Shown in pieces: positions 53,596-64,000 of a stretch of 64,000 bases of DNA. This stretch comes from Panulirus ornatus. Lineage: Eukaryota > Arthropoda > Malacostraca > Decapoda > Palinuridae. The position numbers and the translations under genes are program-made. The notes under the pieces were generated by a model that did not search any database, had not been told where the DNA came from, and saw nothing but the letters and a program-made list of their open reading frames with translations. The stretch covers positions 19,586,585 to 19,650,584 of the forward strand of contig NC_092264.1 of assembly GCF_036320965.1 (NCBI RefSeq), written 5' to 3'. The first letter of the stretch is position 1. Each line of letters begins with the position of its first letter.

Positions 53596-56500
53596 GGGGA
53601 GAAAGAATACTTCCCACGCATTCCCCACTTGTCGTAGAAGGCGACTAAAGGGGATGGGAGCGGGGGGCTAGAAACCCTCCCCTCCTTGTATTTTAACTTT
53701 CTAAAAGGGGAAACAGAAGAAGGAGTCATGCAGGGAGTGCTCATCCTCCTTGAAGGCTCAGATTGAGGTGTGTAGATGTAACCAAGATGAGAAAAAAGGA
53801 GAGATAGGTAGTATGTTTGAGGAAAGCAACCTGGATGTTTTGGCTCTGAGTGAAACGAAGCTCAAGGGTAAAGGGGAAGAGTGGTTTGGGAAAGTTTTGG
53901 GAGTAAAGTCAGGGGTTGGTGAGAGGACAAGACACTCCTGAAACAAGAGTTATGGGAGTATGTGATAGAGTGTGAGAAAGTAAACTCTAGATTGATATGG
54001 GTAAAACTGAAAGTTGATGGAGAGAGATGGGTGATTATTGGGACCTATGCACCTGGGCGTGAGGAGAAAGATCATGAGAAGCAAGTGTTTTGGGAGCAGC
54101 TGCGTGAGTGTGTTAGTAGTATTGATGCACGAGACTGGGGTATAGTGCTGGGTGATTTGAATGCAAAAGTGAGTAATGTGGCAGTTGAGGGAATAATTGG
54201 TGTACATGGGGTGTTCAGTGTTGTAAATGGAAATGGTGAAGAGCTTGCAGATTTGTGTGCTGAAAAGAGACTGGTGATTGGGAATGCCTGGTTTAAAAAG
54301 AGAGATATACATAAGTATACATATGTAAGTAGGAGAAATGGCCAGAGAACATTATTGGATTATGTGTTGATTGCTAGGCATGTGAAAGAGAGACTTTTGG
54401 ATGTTAATGTGCTTAGAAGTGCAACTAGAGGGATGTCTCATCATTATCTTGTGGAGGCGAAGGTAAAGATTTTTAGAGGTTTTCAGAAAAGAAGAGAGAA
54501 TGTTGGGGTGAAGAGAGTGGTGAGAGTAAGTGAGCTTGGGAAGGAGACTTGTGTTAGGAAGTGCCAGGAGAGACTCAGTGCAGAATGGGAAAAGGTGAGA
54601 GCAAGGGACGTAAGGGGAGTGGGGGAGGAATGGGATGTATTTAGGGAAGCAGTGATGGCATGCGCAACAGTTCCTAGTGGCATGAGAAGCATGGGAGGTG
54701 GGCAGATTAGAAAGGGTAGTGAGTGGTGGGATGAAGAAGTAAGATTATTAGTGAAAGAGAAGAGAGAGGCATTTGGACAATTTTTGCCGGGAAATAATGC
54801 AAATGACTGGGAGATGTATAAAAGAAAGAGACAAGAGGTCAAGAGAAAGATGCAAGAGGTGAAGAAGAGGGCAAATGAGAGTTGGGGTGAGAGAGTATCA
54901 TTAAATTTTAGGGAGAATAAAAAGGTATTTTGGAAGGAGGTAAATAAAGTGCATAAGACATGGGAACATTGATGAAGGGGGCTAATGGGGAGGTGATAAC
55001 AAATAGTGGTGATGTGAGGAGATGGAGTGAGTATTTTGAAGGTTTGTTGAATGTGTTACATGATAGAGTGGCAGATATAGGGTGTTTTGATGGAAGTGGT
55101 GTGCGAAGTGAGAGGGTCAGGGAGAAAAGTTTGGGTAAACAGAGGAGAGGTAGTGAAAGCTTTGCAGAAGATGAAAGCCAGCAAGGCAGCGGGTTTGGAT
55201 GGTATTGCAGTGGCACTTATTAAAAAAGGGGGTGAATGTGTTGTTGAATGGTTGGTGAGGATATTCAGTGTATGTATGGCTCATGGTGAAGTGCCCGAGG
55301 ATTGGCGGAATGCATGCATAGTGCCATTGTACAAAGGCAAAGGAGATAAAGGTGAATGTTCAGATTACAGAGGTATAAGTTTGTTGAGTATTCCTGGGAA
55401 ATTATATGGGAGGGTATTGATTGAGAGGGTGAAGGCATGTACAGAGCATCAGATTGGGGAAGAGCAGTGTGGTTTCAGAAGTGGTAGAGGATGTGTGGAT
55501 CAGGTGTTTGCTTTGAAGAATGTATGTGAGAAATACTTCGAAAAACAAATGGATTTGTATGTAGCATTTATGGATCTGGAGAAGGCATATGTTAGAGTTG
55601 ATAGAGATGCTCTGTGGAAGGTATTAAGAATATATGGTGTGTGAGGCTAGTTGCTAGAAGCCGTGAAAAGTTTTTATCGAGGATGTAAGGCATGTGTATG
55701 AGTGGGAAGAGAGGAAAGTGATTGGTTCTCTGTGAATGTCGATTTGCAGCAGGTGTGTGTGATGTCTCCATGGTTGTTTAATTTGTTTATGGCTGGGGTT
55801 GTTAGGGAGGTGAATGCAAGGGTTTTGGAGAGAGGGGCAAATATGCAGTCTGTTATGGATGAGAGGGCTTGGGAAGTGAGTCAGTTGTTATTCGCTGATG
55901 ATACAGCGCTGGTGGCTGATTCTTGTGAGAAACTGCAGAAGCTGGTGACTGAGTTTGGTAAAGTGTGTGAAAGAAGAAAGCTGAGAGTAAATGTGAATAA
56001 GAGCAAGTTTATTAGGTAAAGTAGGGTTGAGGGACAAGTCAATTGGGAGGTAAGTTTGAATGGAGAAAAACTGGAGGAAGTGAAGTGTTTTAGATATCTG
56101 GGAGTGGATTTGGCAGTATATGGAACCATAGAGGTGGAAGTGAGTCACAGGTTGGGGTGGGGGGGGTGAAGGTTCTGGGAGCGTTGAAGAATGTGTAAAA
56201 GGCGAGAACATTATCTCGGAAAGCAAAAATGGGTATGTTTGAAGGAATAGTGGTTCCAACAATGTTGTATGGTTGCAAAGCGTGGGCTATAGATAGGGTT
56301 GTATGGAGGAGGGTGGATGTGTAGGAAATGAGATGTTTGAGGACAATATGTGGTTTGAGGTGGTTTGATTGAGTAAGTAATGAAAGGGTAAGAGAGATGT
56401 GTGGTAATAAAAAGAGTGTGGTTGAGAGAGCAGAAGAGGGTGTATTGAAATGGTTTGGTCACATGGAGAGAATGAGTGAGGAAAGATTGACAATGAGGAT

Positions 56501-57175
56501 ATATGTGTCAGAGGTGGAGGGAATGAGGAGAAGTGGTAGGCCAAATTAGAGGTGGAAGGATGGAGTGAAAAACATTTTGAGAGAGCAGAAGACGGCATAT
56601 TGAAATGGTTTGGTCGCATGGAGAGAATGAGAGAGGAAAGATTGACCAAGAGGATATATGTATCAGATGTGGAGGGAACGAGATGAGGGAGACCAAATTG
56701 GAGGTGGAAGGATGGAGTGAAAAAGATTTTGAGTGATTGGGGCCTGAACATACAGGAGGGTGAAAGGCATGCAAGAAATAGAGTGAATTGGAATGATGTG
56801 GTATACCCGGGTTGACATGCTGTCAGTGGATTGAACCAGGGCATGTGAAGTGTCTGGGGTAAACCATGAAAAGTTTTGTGGGGCCTGGATATGGAAAGGG
56901 AGCTGTGGTTTTGGTGCATTACACATGACAGCTAGAGTCTGAGTGTGGATGAATGTGGCCTTTGTTGTCTTTTCCTAGCACTACCTCATGCGCGTGCGGA
57001 GGGAGTGGGTGTCATTTCATGTGTGGCAGGGTGGCAGCGGAATGGATGAAGGCACCATGTATGAATATTTGCATGTGTATATATGTATATGTCTGTGTAT
57101 GTATATGTATGTATACGTTGAAATGTATAGGTATGTATATGTGCGTGTGTGGGCTTTTATGTATTTAAATGTGTA
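53595..57175 (+). mobile_element. RTE-like LINE family A, near-full-length copy 5 (long 3' UTR)
   Basis: Starts about 12 nt into the element (the palindrome is missing). AGG occupies the ATG position. It contains a 155-bp tandem duplication in the C-terminal domain (56424-56733). Long-type 3' UTR from 56816 with the internal hairpin-like motif near 56975-57000. It is cut at 57175 before the terminal hairpin by an older opposite-strand copy. Confidence 0.83.
53770..56815 (+). pseudogene. RTE ORF: endonuclease + reverse transcriptase (multiple lesions)
   Basis: Blocks: 53750-53941 (LALSETKLKGKGEEW), 53962-54972 (336 aa: GTYAPGREEKDHEKQVF, GDLNAKVSN, SHHYLVEAK with the catalytic SDH changed to SHH), 55087-55644 (185 aa: YRGISLLSIPGKLYGRVL, FMDLEKAYVRVD), 55702-56019 (SPWLFNLFMAGVVRE, LLFADDTALVADS) and fragments of the C-terminal domain. 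A 20-30 nt deletion near 53935 removes part of the endonuclease, and several stops follow. Clearly dead. Confidence 0.8.
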
Positions 57176-57177
57176 AG

Positions 57178-58122
57178 CCTTTCATCTTCTTGCATGTTCA
57201 GGCCCTGATTACTCAAAATCTTTCTCACTCTATCCTTCCATCTCTAATTTGATCGCCTCTTTGTTCCCTCAACTTTTGACACATATATCCTCTTTGTCAA
57301 CCTCTCCTCTCTCATTCTCTCCATATCTTTGAAACATTTCAGCAAACCCTTTTCAGCTTTTTCTATCATACTCTTATTATTACCATATCTCTGTCTTACC
57401 CTTTTATTATTTACAAGATCAGACCACTTCACACCACACACCGTCCTCAAACATTTCACTTCCAACACATTCACCCTTCTCTGCACTTCCTCATTTATAG
57501 TTCATGCCTCTCATCCATGCAACATTGTTGGGAATATGTTCCCTTCAAGCATAGGTATTTTCGACCTCCCAGGTAACAAAATCTCTTTCTAAACATTCTT
57601 CATTGCTCCCTTTCCTTCACCCACCTCCCCTCACCCACCTCAAGACACTTCCACTTTCTCAGTTCCATTTGCTGTTATATCCACTCCCAAGCTATCTGAA
57701 ACACTTCATTTCCTCCAAATTTTTTCTAATCAAACTAACACCCCAACTAACCTATCCCTCTGCTGTGCTGAACCTAATAACTTTGCATTTACAAACATTT
57801 ACTCTTAACTTACTTCTTTCATATGCTTTCCCAAACTCAGTCATCAACCTCAGCAGTTTCTCACTTGAATCTGCCACTAGTGTTATGTCATCAGCACATA
57901 ATAACTGATTCACCCCTCACCCTTATGGACTGCATACTTTTCCCTTTCTGCAAGATTTTTGCTTTTATCTCCCTCACCACCCATCCATAAACAAATAAAC
58001 GGTAGACCACCCTTCACCTGGAACCACTCACTCTCCTTGCCTCCTACTAATACACATACCTTACACTCTATATAATAACTTAATGATTGCTTCTAGTAGC
58101 TCTCCTCCCACACCATATACAT
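57178..58122 (-). mobile_element. Old RTE family A copy
   Basis: Starts at the end of the ORF ('agcctttcatcttcttgcatgttcagg') with no 3' UTR or tail, and extends through the C-terminal domain (57244-57486: VNVLEVKCLRTVCGVKWSD) and palm to about 58122. Among the most diverged copies. Confidence 0.7.
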
Positions 58123-58311
58123 GGGGTTCCCAATTTACAAATATCCAACCTACAAACAACCATACATATAAACAAGCTCAAAAAAGAATATTTAATTCCT
58201 GGTCTGGCATGCAGTCAACTACTCAAACTTATGATCTGTGGAGCCACTAAACTCTGCATCTTTTTTTCATTAAGTGCTGCTTAATATGATTTTTTCTCAA
58301 TTTTTCATACT

Positions 58312-61258
58312 TGATTGTCATTTGGCACATTAGCACGGTAGCACCAAAAACAGATAAAGAAAGGCCACATATGCCCAAATTCATTCTCTAGCTGTCATGT
58401 CTAGTGCAACAAAACCACAACTCCTTATTCACAGTGAGGCCTCACAGACCTTTCCATGGTTTACATCAGCCATTTCACATGCTCTGGTTCAGTCCATTGA
58501 CAGCAAGTGGACTCCTGTATACCACATCATTCCACTTCATCCTATCCTGTGCACACCTTTCACTCTTCAGCAATTTAGGCCCTGATCGCTCGAAATCATA
58601 TTCACTACATCCTTCCTTCACCAGTTTGGTCCCCCCATTCTCCTTGTTCCTTCTGCTTCTGACGCCTATATCATCTTTGTCAACCTTTCCTCACTTATTT
58701 TCTCTATGTGATTGAACCATTTCAGCACACCTTTCTCAACTATCTCTTGTACATCCTTTTGATTACCACCCATCCCTCTTTCCCTTTCATTACTTATTTG
58801 ATCAAACCACTTTACACCACATATTGGCCTTATACATTTAATTTCCAAAACATCCACCCTCCTCAACACAGTCTTATCTATGTCCCATGCCTCACATCCA
58901 TATGATGTTTTTCTAATTTACCTTCAAACTTACTCCTTTTTGCCTTTTTTCCACACATTCTTCAGTGCCCCCAGAATCTTTGCCCTCTCACCTACCCTAT
59001 GACTCACTTCTGCTTCCATGGTTCCTTTCACTTCCACATCCACTACGAGGTATCTAGACCCTTCACTTCCTCCAATTTTTCTTCATACAAATTCACACCC
59101 CAACTGATGACCCTTAACCCTGTTGAACCTAATAACCTTATTTTTATTCACTCATATTCTCATGTGTGGGTGGATGTGCTGGAAATGAGATGTTTGAGGA
59201 CAATATGTGGTGTGAGGTGGTTTGATCGAGTAAGTAATGTAAGGGTAAGAGAAATGTGTGGAAATAAAAAGAGCATGGTTGAGAGAGCAGAAGAGGGTGT
59301 TTTGAAATGGTTTGGGCACATGGAGAGAATGAGTGAGGAAAGATTGACCAAGAGGATATATGTTTCGAAGGTGGAGGGAACGAGGAGAAGTGGGAGACCA
59401 AATTGGAGGTGGAAAGATGGAGTGAAAAGGATTTTGAGTGATCGGGGCCTGAACATGCAGGAGGGTGAAAGGCGGGCAAGGAATAGAGTGAATTGGATCG
59501 ATGTGGTATACCGGGGTTGACGTGCTGTCAGTGGATTGAATCAGGGCATGTGAAGCGTCTGGGGTAAACCATGGAAAGTTGTGTGGGGCCTGGATGTGGA
59601 AAGGGAGCTGTAGTTTCGGGCATTATTGCATGACAGCTAGAGACTGAGTGTGAATGAATGGGGCCTTTGTTGTCTTTTCCTAGCGCTACCTCGCACACAT
59701 GAGGGGGGAGGGGGATGGTATTCCATGTGTGGCGAGGTGGCGATGGGAATGAATAAAGGCAGACAGTGTGAATTGTGTGCATGGGTATATATGTATGTGT
59801 CTGTGTGTGTATATATATGTGTACATTGAAATGTATAGGTATGTATATTTGCGTGTGTGGACGTGTATGTATATACATGTGTATGGGGGTGGGTTGGGCC
59901 ATTTCTTTCGTCTCTTTCCTTGCGCTACCTCGCAAACGCGGGAGACAGCGGCAAAGCAAAAAATAATTCTCATTCCTCTCACACACTCTTCCCAACTCAA
60001 TCAACTTTTCAGTTTATCACTTGAATCTACCACCAGTGCTGTCTCATCAGCAAACAACAACTGACTCTACCCACGCTCTCTCACCCCCTACAGAAAGCAT
60101 ACTTGTTCCTCTCTCCAAGACTCACATTTACCTCCCTCACCACCTCATCCATAAACAAATTAAATAACCATGGTGTCATCACACACCTCTGCCACAGACA
60201 AACCCTCACTTGGAACCATTCACTATCCTCATTTCTTATTTGTACACATGGTTTACACCCTTGATGAAAACTCTGCTTTTTGTAGCTTTCCTCCTACACT
60301 ATATTCTTAAGACTTTCTAAAAGGCATCACTATCAACCCTATCATATGCTTTCTCCTGATCCATAAATGCAACATACACACCCATCTGTTTCTCTGAGTA
60401 TTTCTCATATGCATTTTTTAAAGCAAACACCTGATCGTCACACCCTCTACCACTTTTGAAACCACAGTGCTTCAATCTGATACTCTGTACATGTCTTCAT
60501 CCTTTCTATCACTGCCCTCCCATACAACTTACCAGGTGCACTCAACAAACTTATACCTCTGTAGTTTGAACATTCACCTTTATCCCTCTTGCATTTAAAC
60601 AGTGGCACTATACATGCATTCTGCCAATCCTCAGGCACCTCACCATGATCATACATACTCTGAAAATCCTAACTAACCGATCAACAACAGTCACCCCTTT
60701 CATAATGAATTAAGCTGTAATACCATCCATTCCAGCCTCTTTGCCACATTTTATGATATTACTCTACACGACTCTCTCACCTAGTACACCACTGCAACCC
60801 AAACACCTTATATATGCCACCCTATCATCAAATTCATTCAGCAGTCCTTCAAAATACTCACTGTATCTCCTCCTCACTTCATCACTACTTGTTGATTTTT
60901 TCCCTTTTGCCCCCTTCTTCAATGTTTCTGTTTGTTTTCTTGTCTTTCTCACATTATTAACCTCCTTCTAGAGATAATATTTTCTCTAAAGCTTACTGAC
61001 ATTCACTCACCCCAGCTCACATTTTGCTCTTTTTCAACCCCTGCACTTTCTTCTTTACCTCTCGCCACTTTCTCTTATACATCCCCAATAATTTGCACTC
61101 CTTCCCTGTAAGAGGTACCCAAATGGCTCTTTATTCTTTAACTAGCAAACTCTTTGTCCCATCACTCTACCCATTCTAATCTTCCCACCTCCCACTTTTC
61201 TCATGCCACATGATTCTCTTGCACATACCAGCACTGCTTCCCTAAATACCCCCCATAT
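58312..61258 (-). mobile_element. Old RTE family A copy, interrupted by a younger one
   Basis: 3' end near 58330 ('ttagcacggtagcacc', decayed hairpin). C-terminal domain 58540-59040, thumb to 59163, then interrupted by a + strand copy. It resumes at 59966 with the matching thumb/palm sequence and continues through RT fingers (60447-60656: ACIVPLFKCKRDKGECSNYRG) and linker (60764-60952) to about 61258. Coding frame destroyed. Confidence 0.78.
59156..59973 (+). mobile_element. Young RTE copy nested in the old copy, 8-bp TSD
   Basis: Insert 59164-59965, flanked by ATTCTCAT at 59156-59163 and 59966-59973. It begins in the C-terminal domain (VDVLEMRCLRTICGVRWFD) and is open to the native stop at 59520 (chance fusion with upstream sequence starts the frame at 58999). 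Long-type 3' UTR with both hairpin motifs (about 59682-59712 and 59927-59952), ending 'gcaaagcaaaaaat'. Confidence 0.85.
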
Positions 61259-61530
61259 TACTGGTGTTACCCACCTGGGTATCAGGAGGGTTAGTCATAG
61301 CTGGATATTGAGCCAGCACTTCAGTGGTTGTTAAGCTGCACTCCTCTGACCAAGGTAGCTATCTTTTGTTTCTGTTTCACTTAGATGGGACTGCTGGGAT
61401 TCTTTCCACAAACATACAATTTCTCCTTGCCACCCATAACATTTGATAGTTTAAACTGAACTCATGCATCTCATTCTTTGTAACTCTATATTTTTCCTTT
61501 GCTGAGCACTATGCACTAGCCCTGCCTTTT
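61259..61530. other. Unassigned sequence
   Basis: About 270 bp beyond the old RTE copy. It includes 'tggatattgagccagcacttcagtgg'-type text that has the look of a dispersed repeat, but I cannot name it. Confidence 0.35.
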
Positions 61531-61699
61531 AAAGAAACCGTAAGAGTAATAGATAGAAGTAGTAGGTAGGATCATAAGGCAGGAGCATTAGTTAGAACCT
61601 TTAGGTATAAGTGATATGTACCATCATTAAGGAGGAGCATTAGATATAAGTAGTAAGTTAGAACATTAGGCAGGAACATTAAGAAGACTCAGTAGGTAG
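61531..61699. repeat. Degenerate tandem repeat (GTAGGTAGGA.CATTAGG.AGGA type)
   Basis: Recurrent 'agtaggtaggatcat', 'aggcaggagcatta', 'aggaggagcatta', 'aggcaggaacatta' at about 20-40 bp spacing. It continues on the far side of the RTE insertion at 63547-63600. Confidence 0.7.
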
Positions 61700-63546
61700 A
61701 GTGATGGAATGAGTATTTTGAAGGTTTGTTGAATGTGTCTGATGACAGAGTGGCAGATATAGGGTGTTTGGGTCGAGGTGGTGTGCAAAGTGAGAGGGTT
61801 AGGGAAAATGATTTGGTAAACAGAGAAGAGGTAGTAAAAGCTTTGTGGAAGATGAAAGCCGGCAAGGCAGCAGGTTTGGATGGTATTGCAGTGGAATTTA
61901 TTAAAAAAGGGGGTGACTGTATTGTTGACTGGTTGGTAAGGTTATTTAATGTATGTATGACTCATGGTGAGGTGCCTGAGGATTGGCGGAATGCGTGCAT
62001 AGTGCCATTGTACAAAGGCAAAGGGGATAAGAGTGAGTGCTCAAATTACAGAGGTATAAGTTTGTTGAGTATTCCTGGTAAATTATATGGGAGGGTATTG
62101 ATTGAGAGGGTGAAGGCAGGTACAGAGCATCAGATTGGGGAAGAGCAGTGTGGTTTCAGAAGTGGTAGAGGATGTGTGGATCAGGTGTTTGCTTTGAAGA
62201 ATGTATGTGAGAAATACTTAGAAAAGCAAATGGATTTGTATGTAGCATTTATGGATCTGGAGAAGGCATATGATAGAGTTGATAGAGATGCTCTGTGGAA
62301 GGTATTAAGAATATATGGTGTGGGAGGCAAGTTGTTAGAAGCAGTGAAAAGTTTTTATCGAGGATGTAAGGCATGTGTACGTGTAGGAAGAGAGGAAAGT
62401 GATTGGTTCTCAGTGAATGTAGGTTTGCGGCAGGGGTGTGTGATGTCTCCATGGTTGTTTAATTTGTTTATGGATGGGGTTGTTAGGGAGGTAAATGCAA
62501 GAGTCTTGGAAAGAGGGGCAAGTATGAAGTCTGTTGGGGATGAGAGAGCTTGGGAAGTGAGTCAGTTGTTGTTCGCTGATGATACAGCGCTGGTGGCGGA
62601 TTCATGTGAGAAACTGCAGAAGCTGGTGACGGAGTTTGGTAAAGTGTGTGGAAGAAGAAAGTTAAGAGTAAATGTGAATAAGAGCAAGGTTATTAGGTAC
62701 AGTAGGGTTGAGGGTCAAGTCAATTGGGAGGTGAGTTTGAATGGAGAAAAACTGGAGGAAGTGAAGTGTTTTAGATATCTGGGAGTGGATCTGTCAGCGG
62801 ATGGAACCATGGAAGCGGAAGTGGATCATAGGGTGGGGGAGGGGGCGAAAATTTTGGGAGCCTTGAAAAATGTGTGGAAGTCGAGAACATTATCTCGGAA
62901 AGCAAAAATGGGTATGTTTGAAGGAATAGTGGTTCCAACAATGTTGTATGGTTGCGAGGCGTGGGCTATGGATAGAGTTGTGCGCAGGAGGATGGATGTG
63001 CTGGAAATGAGATGTTTGAGGACAATGTGTGGTGTGAGGTGGTTTGATCGAGTAAGTAACATAAGGGTAAGAGAGAGGTGTGGAAATAAAAAGAGCGTGG
63101 TTGAGAGAGCAGAAGAGGGTGTTTTGAAATGGTTTGGGCACATGGAGAAAATGAGTGGGGAAAGATTGACCAAGAGGATATATGTGTCGGAGGTGGAGGG
63201 AACGAGGAGAAGAGGGAGACCAAATTGGAGGTGGAAAGATGGAGTGAAAAGGATTTTGTGTGATCGGGGCCTGAACATGCAGGAGGGTGAAAGGAGGGCA
63301 AGGAATAGAGTGAATTGGAGCGATGTGGTATACAGGGGTTGACGTGCTGTCAGTGGATTGAATCAAGGCATGTGAAGCGTCCGGGGTAAACCATGGAAAG
63401 CTGTGTAGGTATGTATATTTGTGTGTGTGGACGTGTGTATGTACATGTGTATGGGGGGGGTTGGGCCATTTCTTTCGTCTGTTTCCTTGCGCTACCTCGC
63501 AACCGCGGGAGACAGCGACGAGGTATAAAAAAAAAAAAAAAAAAAA
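61700..63546 (+). mobile_element. RTE family A copy, short 3' UTR, longest intact 3' portion
   Basis: 1.85 kb, 5'-truncated at 'gtgatggaatgagtattttgaagg' and ending in the hairpin (63497-63513) plus poly(A) of about 22. AGTAGGTAG occurs on both sides (61691-61699 and 63547-63555). These may be target-site duplications, although the target is itself repetitive. Confidence 0.87.
61726..63342 (+). CDS. Truncated RTE ORF with complete reverse transcriptase (538 aa)
   Basis: Open without lesion to the native stop. It contains the whole RT: MKAGKAAGLDGIAVEFIKK (about residue 45), PEDWRNACIVPLYKGKGDK, YRGISLLSIPGKLYGRVLIE, CGFRSGRGCVDQVFALKN, FMDLEKAYDRVDRDALWKV, LRQGCVMSPWLFNLFMDGVV, LLFADDTALVADSCEKLQKL (catalytic FADD, about residue 287), then RKLRVNVNKSKV and KCFRYLGVDLSADG, and the complete C-terminal domain. 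The N-terminal endonuclease (about 430 residues of parent ORF with linker) is absent through 5' truncation, and the first Met is internal. No promoter is expected. It is the least damaged reverse transcriptase in the window. Confidence 0.85.
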   Translation: MLNVSDDRVADIGCLGRGGVQSERVRENDLVNREEVVKALWKMKAGKAAGLDGIAVEFIKKGGDCIVDWLVRLFNVCMTHGEVPEDWRNACIVPLYKGKGDKSECSNYRGISLLSIPGKLYGRVLIERVKAGTEHQIGEEQCGFRSGRGCVDQVFALKNVCEKYLEKQMDLYVAFMDLEKAYDRVDRDALWKVLRIYGVGGKLLEAVKSFYRGCKACVRVGREESDWFSVNVGLRQGCVMSPWLFNLFMDGVVREVNARVLERGASMKSVGDERAWEVSQLLFADDTALVADSCEKLQKLVTEFGKVCGRRKLRVNVNKSKVIRYSRVEGQVNWEVSLNGEKLEEVKCFRYLGVDLSADGTMEAEVDHRVGEGAKILGALKNVWKSRTLSRKAKMGMFEGIVVPTMLYGCEAWAMDRVVRRRMDVLEMRCLRTMCGVRWFDRVSNIRVRERCGNKKSVVERAEEGVLKWFGHMEKMSGERLTKRIYVSEVEGTRRRGRPNWRWKDGVKRILCDRGLNMQEGERRARNRVNWSDVVYRG

Positions 63547-63600
63547 AGTAGGTAGGACTTGGTAGGAACATTAGGTAGGAACCTTTAAAAATACTGCACA
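63547..63600. repeat. Degenerate tandem repeat, right part
   Basis: 'gtaggtaggacttggtaggaacattaggtaggaacc', the continuation of 61531-61699 split by the RTE insertion. Confidence 0.7.
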
Positions 63601-63730
63601 AGAGTTGCCCACTGCCATTGGCCTCTTAAGGCATAAAGGCTAAGAAGCAGGACTAGAGTTCTCCAGTTATGGACTCTTTTGCCATGGCCACCCCTTGAGG
63701 GAGTTCCCAGAGGGAACAGGCATCAGAGAT
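63601..63730 (+). repeat. Segment resembling the 5' region of LINE family B
   Basis: Shares order and wording with the minus strand of 46085-46040 region: 'actgcca(t/g)tggcct', 'ggca(t/c)aaa(a)ggctaagaa', 'ccagttatg', 'ttgccatgg'. Probably a 5'-UTR-type fragment of that or a related element. Followed by 'gatataggtagacagacag'. Confidence 0.45.
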
Positions 63731-63860
63731 ATAGGTAGACAGACAGAAATTAATGATGAGTCTACAGGTGTTTATCAAATTAACTCTTTTAAGGTAGAAA
63801 GGTTATAGGAAGAGGGAAAGATGAAGGGAGAAAGAGATTGACACAGCTTTGCTGTTCAAG

Positions 63861-63979
63861 GAAGAAAGAGGTATCATCATAGTCAACCTTTTCATGGATG
63901 GTCTCCACAAAGAAACTTTAGGGAGCAGTATCCAGAAATGCTGGTTGATGAACTATTCAAACAAAACATAATCAGAAAA
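63861..63979 (+). CDS. Candidate host exon with GTAAGT donor (start uncertain)
   Basis: A frame open from about 63842 to 63979 reads ...RKRYHHSQPFHGWSPQRNF then REQYPEMLVDELFKQNIIRK, ending exactly at a codon boundary before GTAAGT (63980). Residue composition is protein-like (Tyr/His/Pro/Trp, amphipathic end). The acceptor is unclear: candidate AGs at 63845-63846, 63859-63860 and 63867-63868 have weak pyrimidine tracts. Only the last would be in phase 0 with the exon at 52115-52374. I do not recognise the protein. It could belong to the same gene or be an isolated open stretch. Confidence 0.4.
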
Positions 63980-64000
63980 GTAAGTGTATGAATGATGTGA

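Noticed and set aside
53408..53744. Poly-(Glu-Arg) and poly-(Ser-Leu) open frames.
   Set aside because: Translations of the (CT)n microsatellite at 53501-53594.
61531..61699. Spaced repeats suggesting a CRISPR-like array.
   Set aside because: The units are degenerate, lack constant-length unique spacers and lie in an animal genome; this is a minisatellite.

Overview
This window is non-coding, repeat-dominated DNA from an animal nuclear genome. Several things point to a decapod crustacean: very dense (TA)n, (CA)n and (CT)n microsatellites, a swarm of RTE-like LINE copies, jockey-, CR1- and Penelope-type remnants, and a typical GT-AG exon. A spiny-lobster-like species is possible but cannot be settled from sequence alone. 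There is no bacterial operon structure, and I recognised no rRNA, tRNA or CRISPR array.

The dominant component is one RTE-like LINE, here called family A. It is about 3.3-3.6 kb, has a single ORF of about 1,000 codons (AP-type endonuclease, then reverse transcriptase with FADD, then a C-terminal domain), a structured 5' UTR opening with the palindrome TATCCCTGGGGATA, and a 3' end with a small GC hairpin followed by A-rich or (TA)n/(AAAT)n tails. Five near-full-length copies lie at 1.6-4.9 kb (-), 17.6-20.9 kb (-), 26.8-30.4 kb (+), 31.3-34.8 kb (+) and 53.6-57.2 kb (+). More than fifteen truncated copies accompany them. Two lineages are visible. One has a long 3' UTR, with AGG where the other has an upstream ATG. 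The other has a 3' UTR shortened by a clean internal deletion, has that ATG, and carries the longest open frames (538, 627 and 838 aa). An ancient, decayed subfamily occupies 6.3-7.2, 11.2-13.0, 34.8-37.1 and 57.2-61.3 kb.

The most interesting system is a short (about 215-265 bp) non-autonomous element (15.2, 15.5, 25.6, 37.7 and 40.5 kb, plus a chimera at 5.9-6.2 kb). It shares its 5' end and its 3' hairpin with family A and carries its own long imperfect palindrome. It looks like a SINE-like rider on the RTE machinery. One copy has a 12-bp target-site duplication. A textbook twin-primed (5'-inverted) family A copy with a 13-bp target-site duplication lies at 47.7-49.8 kb, and a young copy is nested in an old one at 59.2 kb.

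Other repeats: jockey-like LINE remnants at 1-540, 1.2-1.5, 7.2-9.9 and 13.0-14.5 kb; CR1-like remnants at 9.9-11.2, 38.2-38.8 and 46.9-47.1 kb; a second, decayed RTE-like family (B) at 43.0-46.2 kb; and a Penelope-type terminal fragment at 17.16-17.31 kb.

Host sequence is sparse. One convincing 260-bp internal exon lies at 52115-52374 (+), and a weaker candidate exon ends at 63979 with a GTAAGT donor. Both are on the + strand, so the window may sit inside the introns of one large gene, but phase agreement between the two is not established. The 37-43 kb and 46-47.7 kb stretches are mostly unique AT-rich DNA with no recognisable gene.
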